NCBI GenBank assembly: GCA_025055285.1
Contig: JANWXM010000006.1
Coordinates: forward strand, 1 to 64,000
Direction of reading: 5' to 3'
From: Saprospiraceae bacterium
GTDB lineage: Bacteria > Bacteroidota > Bacteroidia > Chitinophagales > Saprospiraceae
Length of the DNA stretch: 64,000 nt
Shown here piece by piece: positions 18,154 to 27,816 of this stretch. The translations under genes were made by a program, and so were the position numbers. Each line of letters starts with the position of its first letter. The stretch's first letter is position 1. The notes below the pieces were generated by a model that was not told where the DNA came from, did no database searches, and worked only from the letters and a program-made list of their open reading frames with translations.

Positions 18154-19599
18154 ATGACATTTGAGTTTACCGCTCAGGAAAAACGACTCGCCGATCTCGT
18201 CGCCACTGTAGCCCGCGAGTCGAATATGCGGGCTTACATCGTGGGTGGCCATGTGCGCGATCGATTGTTGAACCGCCCTACTCAAGATGTAGATATTGTC
18301 TGCGTAGGCGATGGCATTGCCTTGGCCCATGCAGTGGCGCGAAAGATTTCCCCTCGACTAAAGGTGACTACATATAGCCGTTTTGGAACGGCAATGCTTC
18401 GCTTCGAAGACCTTGAAGTCGAGTTTGTCGGAGCTCGCAAGGAAAGCTATCGCCCTCATAGCCGGAAGCCCGACGTCGAGCGAGGAACTCTCGAAGATGA
18501 TCAGCGCCGGCGCGATTTTACCATTAATGCTCTCGCTGTTGGCCTCAACGAAGACGATTATGGACAGCTTATTGACCCTTTTGATGGGCTAAGCGATCTA
18601 AAGCGCAAAATTATTCGCACGCCATTAGAGGCAGAAAAGACCTTTTCTGACGATCCCTTGCGTATGATGCGCGCCATTCGCTTTGCAACTCAACTGGGCT
18701 TCACCATTGAACCACAGACGCTTCAGGGTATTGTCCGAAGCGCGGCGCGTATTGGCATCGTTTCCCAAGAGCGCATTACGGCGGAACTGGAGAAAATTTT
18801 GAAGTCGCCAAAACCCTCGGTGGGCTTTATTTTACTCTTTGAAACTGGGCTTTTGTCTCTTATTTTCCCTGAGTTGGCGGCTTTACACGGTGTTGAGGAC
18901 CGCGACGGCAAGGCTCATAAGGACAATTTTTATCACACGCTAGCTGTGTTGGACAACCTCTGTCGGCACAGCGACAACATCTGGTTGCGTTGGGCTGCCC
19001 TGTTGCACGACATCGCCAAGCCTATTACCAAAAAATACGACCCGGAAGTAGGCTGGACTTTTCACGGCCACGAATGGGTTGGGGCAAACATGGTGCCGCG
19101 GATTTTTCGGCGCTTGCGGCTGCCTCTAGACAGTAAGATGGACTATGTCCAGAAGATGGTTCGCTTGCATCTTCGCCCAGTCGGGCTGACGCGCGAAGAA
19201 GTGACCGATAGCGCCGTGCGCCGCCTTCTTTTCGAGGCAGGACCAGATATCGATGATTTGATGCTGCTGTGTTCTTGCGACATCACTACGAAAAATCCGC
19301 GAAAAATGGCTCGCTATCTCGAAGGCTATGAGTACCTCCGCGAACGCATGGCAGAAGTAAGCGAGGCCGACCGCTTGCGCCTGTGGCAGCCTCCCATCAA
19401 CGGCGACATCATCATGCAGACCTTCGGTATTCCGCCTTCTCGCGAAGTGGGCATTATCAAAACCGCTGTCCGAGAGGCCATTCTGGACGGAGAAATACCC
19501 AACGAATTCGATGCCGCCTTCGAGCGCATGTTGCAAGAAGGAGCCAAATTAGGCCTTCATCCAGTAGATAAACTCGCTACGCCCTCCAAGACATCGTAA
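18154..19599 (+). CDS. cca: CCA tRNA nucleotidyltransferase / poly(A) polymerase family with HD domain
   Basis: 481 residues. Class II nucleotidyltransferase head with GGHVRDRLL and the metal carboxylates of QDVDIV, then RRDFTINALAVGL and DPLRMMRAIRFATQLGF. An HD phosphohydrolase-like domain follows (LRWAALLHDIAKP, then HGHEWVGANM). It adds or repairs the CCA end of tRNAs. Poly(A) polymerases share the same head, but in Bacteroidota this HD-containing type is generally the CCA enzyme. It is probably cotranscribed with dusB (15-base gap) and followed 3 bases later by the OmpA-like gene. Confidence 0.92.
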   Translation: MTFEFTAQEKRLADLVATVARESNMRAYIVGGHVRDRLLNRPTQDVDIVCVGDGIALAHAVARKISPRLKVTTYSRFGTAMLRFEDLEVEFVGARKESYRPHSRKPDVERGTLEDDQRRRDFTINALAVGLNEDDYGQLIDPFDGLSDLKRKIIRTPLEAEKTFSDDPLRMMRAIRFATQLGFTIEPQTLQGIVRSAARIGIVSQERITAELEKILKSPKPSVGFILLFETGLLSLIFPELAALHGVEDRDGKAHKDNFYHTLAVLDNLCRHSDNIWLRWAALLHDIAKPITKKYDPEVGWTFHGHEWVGANMVPRIFRRLRLPLDSKMDYVQKMVRLHLRPVGLTREEVTDSAVRRLLFEAGPDIDDLMLLCSCDITTKNPRKMARYLEGYEYLRERMAEVSEADRLRLWQPPINGDIIMQTFGIPPSREVGIIKTAVREAILDGEIPNEFDAAFERMLQEGAKLGLHPVDKLATPSKTS

Positions 19600-19602
19600 A
19601 AC

Positions 19603-20331
19603 ATGAGCTTATCTTTCGTTAGAGCTATCTGTATAGGCGCCGCTTTGCTGTACTTCACCGCATACCCTGCTTTCGCTCAGCGTTTTCGAGTGCAAGTACT
19701 CGCCTCGTTTGATTCGGTGCCCTCTACTTACTTTGCTCAGCGTGGTCTTAAAAACATCTGGCGCACTACTGATGCTACAGGAGTATTTCGGTACTACTTT
19801 GGCACATATCCCAATGCCCTAGAGGCGGAAAAAGCGCGTCAGCAACTTATTGTCCGGGGTTTCTCGCAAGCTACGGTTATCGACATAGAGGAACAGCGTC
19901 TTTTGGCAGACGTCAGCCGCTGTGCTTACTTTAAGGGAGGACCATTACCGATAGTTGAAAGTGATTCTGTGCGATTTGTATATTTCGAATCCGGCAAAGC
20001 AACGCTTTCTGAGGCCGGTAAAAAACAAGTGGCTTACATGTTGCAGCTGCTAAAGACTGTGCCGCAATCGCATCTGTATGTTTTAGGATACGCGGATGCA
20101 TTGGGCACTAGCCTGGCTAATATGGAACTCGCCACTGAGCGAACGCGTGTGGTTCGCGATTTCCTTCTCGATCACGACATAGCGCCAGAGCGCATTCACC
20201 TCTATGCTTACGGAGAGATAGAAGCTAGCAGTGTTGAAGATGCTGAAGAGGTGCAAAATGAATACGAGCGCGCAGAATTGCGCAAGCAATTCCGCTGTGC
20301 CATTCTTGTTTGGCGCAAGTCCGCCTACTAA
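19603..20331 (+). CDS. Exported protein with SPOR-like and OmpA-like domains
   Basis: 242 residues. Signal peptide to about residue 26 (YFTAYPAFAQ). Residues 28-95 look like a SPOR-type fold (RFRVQVLASFDSVP..., GVFRYYFGTYPNALEAEKARQQLIVRGF). The C-terminal ~110 residues are an OmpA/MotB-like peptidoglycan-binding domain: VYFESGKATLSEAGKKQV, LGYADALGT and the ATERTRVVRDFLL arginine block. Both domains bind cell-wall glycan, so the protein is probably periplasmic and tied to peptidoglycan. No lipobox is seen. It begins 3 bases after the cca stop codon. Confidence 0.82.
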   Translation: MSLSFVRAICIGAALLYFTAYPAFAQRFRVQVLASFDSVPSTYFAQRGLKNIWRTTDATGVFRYYFGTYPNALEAEKARQQLIVRGFSQATVIDIEEQRLLADVSRCAYFKGGPLPIVESDSVRFVYFESGKATLSEAGKKQVAYMLQLLKTVPQSHLYVLGYADALGTSLANMELATERTRVVRDFLLDHDIAPERIHLYAYGEIEASSVEDAEEVQNEYERAELRKQFRCAILVWRKSAY

Positions 20332-20505
20332 GGCTATCCTTTGAAGAGCTCAACGCCAAAGGACGCTGTTTTGTCGCGGAAGCAGAACTTGCCGAGAAAT
20401 TTTTGCCTCTGATAAGGAGAGCAACGGGAAGTGAGTTTTCTACTGGTTAGTAGAAGTGGTATCCGTTCGTGAATTTAGGGCAATTACAGCTGGAGTATCT
20501 TGCTC

Positions 20506-20513
20506 TAACTTTG
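20506..20513 (+). promoter_or_regulatory. Candidate -7 box (TAACTTTG) for the WG-repeat gene
   Basis: Exact TAnnTTTG match ending 5 bases before ATG 20519. This supports ATG 20519 over a GTG 63 bases upstream, because the upstream start would lie before the promoter. Confidence 0.5.
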
Positions 20514-20518
20514 CCGCG

Positions 20519-21541
20519 ATGACATCGGCACCTTTATTCAAAATTCGCCATCAAGGATTTTTTGGCTTCATAAATACTGCGGGAGAGGTTGTAATAGAGC
20601 CGCAGTATGTTGAAGTTACGGATTTTCAGGATGGCTTTGCGCGTGTTCGTCTCAACGACCGATGGGTGCTTTTAGACACGCTAGGCCGGCTGTATATCAA
20701 GCGCTTATACCGAAATATTGGCCCTTTTTCAGAGGGATTAGCAGCAGTGCAGCTCGTTCGTCTTTGGGGATTTATAGATGAGCATGGCGATGAGATTATT
20801 CCGGTTCGCTTCGAGAGTGCTGATAGTTTTTCAGAGGGGCTGGCAGCTGTTCGCTTGGGGGAGCATGTGGGATATATAGACCAAGAGGGAGAATTTGTGA
20901 TACCGCCGACATTTACGGCAGCAGGAGCTTTCCGGAGTGGACTAGCACCTGTAGCGATGGATGCCTCGTGTGGCTTTATCACGCCTGAAGGGCGCTTTGC
21001 TTTTCCTCCAGTGTGGGAAGTTTGTCAAGTCTTCGATGGCCCGACGGCAGTAGTCATGAAGCGTGGGCGTTGGGGGCTTATAAACAGACAAGGAGAGGTC
21101 GTCTTGGAACCTCAGTTTGAATTAGCTCCAAAGCAGCGCATCGTTCAATTTCAGGAAGGAATGGCGTTGTGTTTTTCTCAAGGCAGGTACGGCTTCGTGG
21201 ATCAGCAAGGAAGAAGGGTCATCGAACCCGTATTTGAACGAGCTGAGAACTTCAGCGAAGGCTTAGCGGTAGTAGAGATCAATAGCGCTTTCGGGTACAT
21301 AAATATGCGCGGCGAGCTTGTTATTCTGCCTCAATTCGAAAATGCTGGCCCTTTCAAGGGCGGGTTAGCTCCTGTTCAAAGCAAGGGACAATGGGGCTAT
21401 ATTTGGCCTGATGGTAGTTGGGCCCTTCCTCCTGCTTTTGCAGCAGCAGAGCCTTTCCAACAGGGCCTCGCTCGCGTCGTCGTAGCAGGTAAGTGGCGAT
21501 ACATTACTCCTCAAGGCGAGGTTGTGTGGCAAGAGGCTTAA
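20519..21541 (+). CDS. WG-repeat protein
   Basis: 340 residues from ATG 20519. Almost the whole protein is built of about seven to eight WG (KWG leptospira-type) repeats of 40-45 residues, each with a core such as WGFIDEHGDEIIP, VGYIDQEGEFVIPP, YGFVDQQGRRVIEP and FGYINMRGELVILP, then FSEGLAAV. The fold is beta-rich, and the function in bacteria is unknown, probably protein binding. No signal peptide is seen, which is unusual because many Bacteroidota WG proteins are exported. Its stop codon overlaps the stop of the convergent M14 gene (shared TTAA). Confidence 0.85.
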   Translation: MTSAPLFKIRHQGFFGFINTAGEVVIEPQYVEVTDFQDGFARVRLNDRWVLLDTLGRLYIKRLYRNIGPFSEGLAAVQLVRLWGFIDEHGDEIIPVRFESADSFSEGLAAVRLGEHVGYIDQEGEFVIPPTFTAAGAFRSGLAPVAMDASCGFITPEGRFAFPPVWEVCQVFDGPTAVVMKRGRWGLINRQGEVVLEPQFELAPKQRIVQFQEGMALCFSQGRYGFVDQQGRRVIEPVFERAENFSEGLAVVEINSAFGYINMRGELVILPQFENAGPFKGGLAPVQSKGQWGYIWPDGSWALPPAFAAAEPFQQGLARVVVAGKWRYITPQGEVVWQEA

Positions 21542-24063
21542 AAGAATAATGCGTTATATAACAGCATTTTGCCTTGTTCCCAGAAGCCGCGGAAAACAGG
21601 GTCATCTACAAAAAATATAACCTTTCCCTCGCCTAGGTGCTGGGTGGCTACAATAGGAGTGTTTTTTAAACGCGGCAGCAAGCGACTACCGATGAAGCCG
21701 CGATATGAAACGGTGTTACCTAGGCGCACTGGTGCTTGAGCATTGGAGCCTATGTCATAACAATAACTGCTGTTTTTCAGCGAGAAGTAACGCCCTCTTA
21801 AGCCGAACGTTAAAGGATGCGTAGGGTCTACCTCGGCCTGTACAATTGCTCCTAAGGCTTGTTCACTGAGTCGGTCGCGCTCGCGGTGTTGGTAGGGTTT
21901 AAACAGATCAGAGGAAACAGTATCCTTCTTAGAATCGGCTCTGGTTTTCAGGTCAAAACCTTCCTTGTCAGCAAAAGCCCGTAAACCGCCTTCTATGGCG
22001 ATGAGGCGTCCGCCTTGGCGAATCCACTCGCGCAAGGTTTTGATGGTACTTTCCGAGAGGGTGTAGGAGCCGTGAGGAAAAATGAGCGTCGTGTAATCGC
22101 TCAGGCGCACGCGCGACAATCGGTCTAAAGCGATAGGAGTCAGAGGGTAGTCTAAATCTCGCTCAAAAAGGTACCATAAATGACCGTAAGCATTATCATC
22201 AACTTCTCCGCCGTAGACGATTGCTACCTCCGGGCGTTCGATGATGACAAAATTATCGGAGCCTAAATCGTGCCCTTTAGTTGCCCAGCCGCTAAAAACG
22301 GGATGTATAGCTACGTTAGTCGCCTGCGCAGCTTCTGACACCAAGCCATCTAGTTCTGCACTGAGGTTCTGATTGTCCGCTCGATTAATCACTAAAGTGC
22401 CTGCTTCGAAGCTTTGGTCTGCTAGCGAGAAAGATTGCATAGCATAGCGAACTCGTACGCCGCGCTCCAATAAGCGCGCCAAAAACCGCGCATCAGCAGG
22501 CGACCTCCACCGTACACACCATGCATAAGGCGGCGTAGTAGAACGCACATGAGGAGCAATGTAGGGCTGATATTCATTTCTCGGCTCTATTCTTTGTTTG
22601 AGCGCGTAGGCCTCCAAGCCGAAAGCATAAGGCAACGCCCAGGCCGTAATGTCGTAAGTAAGGGAATCGTTTAAGCGATGGTCTGGTTCAAAAAGCACCT
22701 GCAAGAGCACCGAGTTCGGCTGATATGCGCTAATAACAAGGTCTTCCTCCTTCAAGTCAAATACAGTGTCTTTGTTAATCGCATAGCTAAAGCCTTTCAA
22801 GCCGCGCGACGTAAAACCTGCACGACCATACCGAATGCGGTGTCGGTCTAAAAAACGGCACAGAGCTGCCACTTGATTAGGACTATTAGACGCTGAAATA
22901 ACAAAGGACGTGTATTGCCCCTGAGGCTGACGTGCATTGCGTTCGAAATATTGGCGAAAATTTTCCACTAAGGTTGCTGCATGCTGACTTGCTACTTCGA
23001 TGGTCGAACGACTCGTAGTTAGGTGATGAAGAATCCGCTCGCGCAGAGTGAGGGTATCCCCCGCTGACGTTATTATGGCACGCCCTGCCGTAGAGTGCCC
23101 TGCTTGTTCGTACGTCATGCCAACGGCGCCCATAAACATAGGATAGGTATCGCCATAGGAGGGATAAAATAAATCAAAGACTTCCTTGGTAAAGTACAGC
23201 CATCCGTTTTGGTCGAAGTAGCGAGCGTGATTTCGCCCTACAAGCGTCTGAAATTCACGCTGCCAGGGTGTAATGTATTCATGTAAGGGCTCGGCAGCCG
23301 GTGCAAAGTAGTATGGATTATCTACGCTTTGCTCATGTAGGTCAGCGTGTATATGCGGGCGCCAGCGATGATATAACTCTAAGCGATACTGAGTTTCAAT
23401 TTGAGTTGCCCACGCCCAATCTCGATTCAAGTCGAAGTGATAGTGGTTCGTACGGCCACTCGGCCAAGGTTCGATGTGCTCTCGGGCGTCGGATATGGGG
23501 TTCTTACGCAGGTTGCAAACTTGCCGATACCAATGAGTATAGCGGTCATAGCCATCTGGGTTCAGCGACGGGTCAAGAATAACCACTGTATTCTTTAACC
23601 ATCGCTGAACTTCTGGTTCTGTTTGCGTAGCTAACTGCCAGGCTAAGAGCATGCTACATTCTGAACCAGAAGGCTCGTTGCCATGAACGCTCATGCTCAA
23701 CCATACAATTGCAATAGGAGGGATTTCCTCGTTGCGCCATTCTTTTGAGCCTGGCTCAGTCATGGCAATATGACGTTGGCGTATCTGCTCTAAGCGCGCT
23801 ATGTTCTCTGGCGAAGAAAAGTATGCCACTTGGAGTGGCCGTCCCTCATAGGTGGTGCCATACCGCTCCAGGCGCATTGTCTTAGGGGCATTGGCCGCTA
23901 GGTACTCGAAGTAGGCAACCTGCAGATGATGTGGTGTAAATTGCTCCCCTAAGCGATGCGGAAGAAACTCATCTGGGCTTTTAATAGATCCTTGAGCTAA
24001 CAGAGGGTCTTCTGTAGTAAGCGAGAGTAAAGTGAAGAAAAAGAAAATGCGCAGGCTGTTCAT
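21538..24063 (-). CDS. M14-family zinc carboxypeptidase, exported
   Basis: 841 residues from ATG 24063, which opens a signal peptide (LRIFFFFTLLSL). The M14 catalytic domain covers about residues 35-370: zinc ligands HGNEPSGSE (HxxE) and the later HADLHE, substrate-binding DLNRDWAW, and the catalytic-Glu region MTYEQAGH. The C-terminal part (about 590-800) resembles a glutamine amidotransferase-like fold (VAIVYGGEVDDNAYGHL, LIFPHGSYTL, GGRLIAIEGG), as in the large Bacteroidota M14 proteins. It removes residues from peptides in the periplasm or at the surface. No T9SS C-terminal domain is seen. Tail-to-tail overlap with the WG gene. Confidence 0.9.
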   Translation of the reverse strand: MNSLRIFFFFTLLSLTTEDPLLAQGSIKSPDEFLPHRLGEQFTPHHLQVAYFEYLAANAPKTMRLERYGTTYEGRPLQVAYFSSPENIARLEQIRQRHIAMTEPGSKEWRNEEIPPIAIVWLSMSVHGNEPSGSECSMLLAWQLATQTEPEVQRWLKNTVVILDPSLNPDGYDRYTHWYRQVCNLRKNPISDAREHIEPWPSGRTNHYHFDLNRDWAWATQIETQYRLELYHRWRPHIHADLHEQSVDNPYYFAPAAEPLHEYITPWQREFQTLVGRNHARYFDQNGWLYFTKEVFDLFYPSYGDTYPMFMGAVGMTYEQAGHSTAGRAIITSAGDTLTLRERILHHLTTSRSTIEVASQHAATLVENFRQYFERNARQPQGQYTSFVISASNSPNQVAALCRFLDRHRIRYGRAGFTSRGLKGFSYAINKDTVFDLKEEDLVISAYQPNSVLLQVLFEPDHRLNDSLTYDITAWALPYAFGLEAYALKQRIEPRNEYQPYIAPHVRSTTPPYAWCVRWRSPADARFLARLLERGVRVRYAMQSFSLADQSFEAGTLVINRADNQNLSAELDGLVSEAAQATNVAIHPVFSGWATKGHDLGSDNFVIIERPEVAIVYGGEVDDNAYGHLWYLFERDLDYPLTPIALDRLSRVRLSDYTTLIFPHGSYTLSESTIKTLREWIRQGGRLIAIEGGLRAFADKEGFDLKTRADSKKDTVSSDLFKPYQHRERDRLSEQALGAIVQAEVDPTHPLTFGLRGRYFSLKNSSYCYDIGSNAQAPVRLGNTVSYRGFIGSRLLPRLKNTPIVATQHLGEGKVIFFVDDPVFRGFWEQGKMLLYNALFF

Positions 24064-24189
24064 ATTTTTGTCTCGATATACCAAAGATTAATACCCTCCC
24101 TACCACTTGGTGTTGGTGGGTAGCGGAGTTCACCGTAAACTGAAAAAGCGGGCAAACATGCACCTTTTCCGCCAAAGGAAAAAGGCTTT

Positions 24190-27100
24190 TTATCTTAGGA
24201 AAATCAATTTCTTCATTACCTGCCCTATTCGGACGAAATATATTCCCGGCGAAAGGCTCCATTCACTAAGATTCAAAGTGTGGTTAGGAGAGCCTGGAGC
24301 GATTTCGGTGCTTAGCAGCAATTGACCAGTGCTGTCGAAAAGCCAGATAGGAAGGGAGTGTTGTGCAGGAGTATTCGAAACTATCCAAACACTTCCGCTC
24401 GTTGGGTTGGGATACAAGGTAATGTCGATTGACCCATCGTGCCCTTCGGCGATGCCGACCTTTTGCGGTTGAATGCGAAATCGCAGCGTACCGAGAAAGC
24501 CTCCTTGTCCATCGCTGACAATGAATAGGAAGTTATCATCTCGTTGAAAACCGTAATCAAAGAAGCGAAGCGCACCGCTATTGATGTCAGCTTGAGAAAA
24601 TTGATTGCCAGGGCGGAGCGGAGCTCCTCCATTTTTGCTCAAATGTCCGTATTGAGGTGTAGTAACTAGCGTAAATATTAGCTCAGCAGGGCCATTATCG
24701 GCATCGCTAACGAGAAGAAGGTCGGGAGTAATGGGGCGATTAGCTCCTGCCTCTATGAGCAGCGGATTGTTGTTGACAAGGATGGGAGGTTTAAGAAAAA
24801 TTTCGGAGCAAAACTCCAGTTGGAACTGCTCTAGCGTTCCTCCTCCTCCAATTTGCGTATCTTGCACGCGCAGAGTCCAGATGCCGCTAGCGTTTTGGCC
24901 CGCAAATGCGGCTAGCGGTTGTTGAGGCCGATATGGAAGACCGCTGTTGGGCGGTGGGCAAGGAAAGGAAGACGATGCTGCGTCAGTGAGGCGAAGATTG
25001 AAGAAACCGTTGAAGTTGCCACAGCGCGCCGACCATAGCACCACTTCTGTGCCTTGTGGGCTGATAAGCCTTACATCTAAATCGCGGAAGAACTCGTGAT
25101 AACCCTTTATGCGGCGCACCTCCATATTCTTAATGATGCCTTCTCCAAGTACATTAATCTTAGACTCTACAGTGGGTTTGCCATTAGCTGTCAAGTTTCT
25201 CGGCAAATCAGTAGCTTCCCAGTTAAAGCATTTTTCCGCGACGGTGGAGAAGAAGAAGGGTTCTGTCCATGCATGAGCGCCGCATTCGTTCCTAGGGCGT
25301 ACACGCCAAAAGTAAGGCTGGCCTTTGTTTAGGAAAACGGGAACAACAAAGGAGTCTAAAGGCGTGTTCTCTAGGAAGGCTACTAGAGAAGCTGCTTCAA
25401 AAGAAGGGCTTGTTGCTAGTTGTACGTCGTAGCCAAGGGCATCTAGGCCCTTGTTCCAGCGAAGCGTTTGAAGGAGAGCTTGAGAGGTAGCTCCGTCGGG
25501 CGGTGAGGCAAGCGATAAGCCTGTGAAGTCGTTGCGTATGGTACGTATTACAATAGGGCGAACAATAGGTGCTGCTTGAGCGGCTGTGATGCGAAGCCAT
25601 AGGGTAAAAGTAGCGGAAGTGTTCACTTGCGAGAGGTCGAGCATTAGAGTAGCGCTCTCCCCAGGAGTCACTGTGGCTTTGCTAAAGGTAGCGAGGAAGC
25701 CAGGAGGCAGAGGAGCATCGAAATCGAAACTCACAGGCGCATTGAATCCCGCTACTCCGGCGGTGTGAATAGTTACCACGTGCTTGCCGGGTAGGCACAC
25801 TGTGGCACCGTCGTTTTCTAACCCAACCGTTAGGGAGGGCTGCGTAGGCTGCTGGATAGGGAAATTGCTGTTCGAGATATCGAAGAAAACGTTGTCGACG
25901 GCGTCTATGCGTACACGAGCGCGCGAGGTCAGGTGGTCAGGCACTTTCACGTAGTGGCTACCGTCATTGAGGACGCCTTCAGCTAGGAGAATAGGGTAGG
26001 TCAAGCCACCGTCTATGCTCAAACGGATGTTTACGCGGGTACAATTAACAGGAGGCTTGTCGGTATTCGCTACATCCCAGCGAACTTCGGCGTATTCGCC
26101 GACATTCCACTGATGCGTCGATAGGTTAGGATATTCTACGGCAAAGGGACCGGCACTTGCTGTAGCTTTGAAAGCTAAGTTGGCGAAGCTGACGCCGCCG
26201 CGTCCGTCGCGAACGGTGAGTCGAAAAGTGAGGTTACGTGTGGTATCAGGCAGTAGTTCCCGCGGGTCGTTGACGTTGTTGATGAGGGTATTCAATTGCG
26301 GGAAGGTTCGGCTCGGCACCAAGACAGCAGGCCTAGACCGGAACAGAGGCGAGTTGCCCAATTGCGTTCCTAGAGGCGTTTCAGGCCCCACGTCTATTTG
26401 TTCCCAGGTGTAAGTGAGCACATCTCCATCCGCATCTGTGGCCGTGCTTGTGAGTTCGAAGGGCGTTCGGATAGGGATAAAGAAGCCACCTTTATAGGGT
26501 AGCGACACGCTAGGATGCGTATTACTGGTAGGGGAGAGGGTTCCGCATTGAGCGCCGCTTTCTTGGTCTACGTATTTTCGAATTTCTCCCAGCGTGCCGC
26601 CGTGGAAGTAGAGATCGGCTCCGCCTTGCACGTTGTCAGGTCCGCAAGCACCTGCGTAAGACATGATAGTGCTACCGCTGCCGGGTTCATAAGCCGAGAT
26701 GCCTGCGCGCTGATCAGCAGCGAAACCACCGCATCGGTTCCAAGAGTGGTTGGCACCTAACTGGTGGCCTATTTCGTGGCAATTTACATAGGTAAATCCT
26801 AGGCCATACGAGCCGCTGCCTGCACTACATGCGCGCCATTTCCCACTTTGACAAACTACACCCAAGCCGGCAATGCCTCCTCCGCCGCGAGCAAAGACGT
26901 GGCCAATGTCGTAAGCAGCCAAGGGTACTCCAGCCTGTTCCAAAGCTTGTTGATTTTGGGCCGCTAGCGTGCCGTTGTCCGAACCCGTGAAAGGGTCTGT
27001 GGAGGGATTGAGAAAGATCGTGGCCAAAGTTGCCTGTACTAGGTTGAACCGGATCGAGAGGTCGCGTTCGTATATAGCGTTAATGCGGTTGACGTACTCT

Positions 27101-27816
27101 ACCAAGGCTGCATATACCTGATCGCGCACGCCGCCGTGGTCTTGCGAGAATTCGCCAGTGGTGGAAATGATAAGGCGGTACTGTTTGAGCATGACGGCCC
27201 CACCGCCATTTGAGCCTCGTTCCTCAACGCTGCCTGCTGAGGAGGTCAATCGGAGTCGTTCCGCGAGTAGACCGCAGGCTCGCTCCGCTTCACGAGGACG
27301 CGCTTCCTCTGGTAAATCCTCTTCGCCATACACCATGTAGTAGCGCGTTTGCCCCCAGGCATAAACTTCCACGAACGACAGGCGGAAGTCGGGCCAGAAA
27401 ATCCAGGCATTTAGGCCGCGCACGGTGTGGCTGAAACGCACGGTCAAGCCCGGTCGCTCCGTAGACTCGCCTGCATACGTGCGTGCTGTAGGCATTGCTT
27501 CCGCCAAAGCAGGTTCAACTTGAAACGTTTCCCATATCCTAAACGCCTCTTCTGTTCCATCGGGCAATGGCAGGCGAATCATACATTGAGATAGCCGTGC
27601 TTCTGGCGTAAATTCCCGCGGTGCACGACTTAATGCATTGCGCAGCCCTTCTTCATCCAATACATAGGTGCGGTAGCGCAACGGAACCAACCTGCGTTCC
27701 GCTGTCTCGGGCAGAAGCATTTCCCGTTCTGAAATGGGCTTGAAAAAACTCGCCGGCTGCGTCTGTGCCGAGGGCAAAATGGCAACTCCTACCAAGAAAA
27801 AGAGCATCCAACGCAT
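24190..27816 (-). CDS. Secreted M12B-like (reprolysin) metalloprotease with P domain and T9SS sorting domain
   Basis: 1208 residues. A signal peptide (WMLFFLVGVAILPSAQTQ) is followed by a propeptide-like region of about 180 residues. The metzincin domain has HEIGHQLGANH (three zinc His and catalytic Glu) near residue 350 and a Met-turn, TIMSYAG. Beta-sandwich and fibronectin-like regions follow, with SLASPPDGATSQ and the ligand-like RVRPRNECGAH. A proprotein-convertase P (Homo B) domain lies at about 870-1005 (DLDVRLISPQGTEV, GIWTLRVQDTQIGGGG). A CSPG/cadherin-like repeat follows at about 1010-1115. The end is a type A T9SS domain (LYPNPTSGSVWI ... GIYFVRIG). A large protease exported through T9SS, likely degrading external protein. 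Confidence 0.92.
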   Translation of the reverse strand: MRWMLFFLVGVAILPSAQTQPASFFKPISEREMLLPETAERRLVPLRYRTYVLDEEGLRNALSRAPREFTPEARLSQCMIRLPLPDGTEEAFRIWETFQVEPALAEAMPTARTYAGESTERPGLTVRFSHTVRGLNAWIFWPDFRLSFVEVYAWGQTRYYMVYGEEDLPEEARPREAERACGLLAERLRLTSSAGSVEERGSNGGGAVMLKQYRLIISTTGEFSQDHGGVRDQVYAALVEYVNRINAIYERDLSIRFNLVQATLATIFLNPSTDPFTGSDNGTLAAQNQQALEQAGVPLAAYDIGHVFARGGGGIAGLGVVCQSGKWRACSAGSGSYGLGFTYVNCHEIGHQLGANHSWNRCGGFAADQRAGISAYEPGSGSTIMSYAGACGPDNVQGGADLYFHGGTLGEIRKYVDQESGAQCGTLSPTSNTHPSVSLPYKGGFFIPIRTPFELTSTATDADGDVLTYTWEQIDVGPETPLGTQLGNSPLFRSRPAVLVPSRTFPQLNTLINNVNDPRELLPDTTRNLTFRLTVRDGRGGVSFANLAFKATASAGPFAVEYPNLSTHQWNVGEYAEVRWDVANTDKPPVNCTRVNIRLSIDGGLTYPILLAEGVLNDGSHYVKVPDHLTSRARVRIDAVDNVFFDISNSNFPIQQPTQPSLTVGLENDGATVCLPGKHVVTIHTAGVAGFNAPVSFDFDAPLPPGFLATFSKATVTPGESATLMLDLSQVNTSATFTLWLRITAAQAAPIVRPIVIRTIRNDFTGLSLASPPDGATSQALLQTLRWNKGLDALGYDVQLATSPSFEAASLVAFLENTPLDSFVVPVFLNKGQPYFWRVRPRNECGAHAWTEPFFFSTVAEKCFNWEATDLPRNLTANGKPTVESKINVLGEGIIKNMEVRRIKGYHEFFRDLDVRLISPQGTEVVLWSARCGNFNGFFNLRLTDAASSSFPCPPPNSGLPYRPQQPLAAFAGQNASGIWTLRVQDTQIGGGGTLEQFQLEFCSEIFLKPPILVNNNPLLIEAGANRPITPDLLLVSDADNGPAELIFTLVTTPQYGHLSKNGGAPLRPGNQFSQADINSGALRFFDYGFQRDDNFLFIVSDGQGGFLGTLRFRIQPQKVGIAEGHDGSIDITLYPNPTSGSVWIVSNTPAQHSLPIWLFDSTGQLLLSTEIAPGSPNHTLNLSEWSLSPGIYFVRIGQVMKKLIFLR

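Noticed and set aside
17494-19536. Minus-strand open frames of 127-139 codons opposite dusB and cca.
   Set aside because: Antisense shadows of conserved enzymes; no independent evidence of coding.
25096-27434. Several open plus-strand frames opposite the metalloprotease gene.
   Set aside because: They are antisense to a convincing multi-domain protein and have no domain features.
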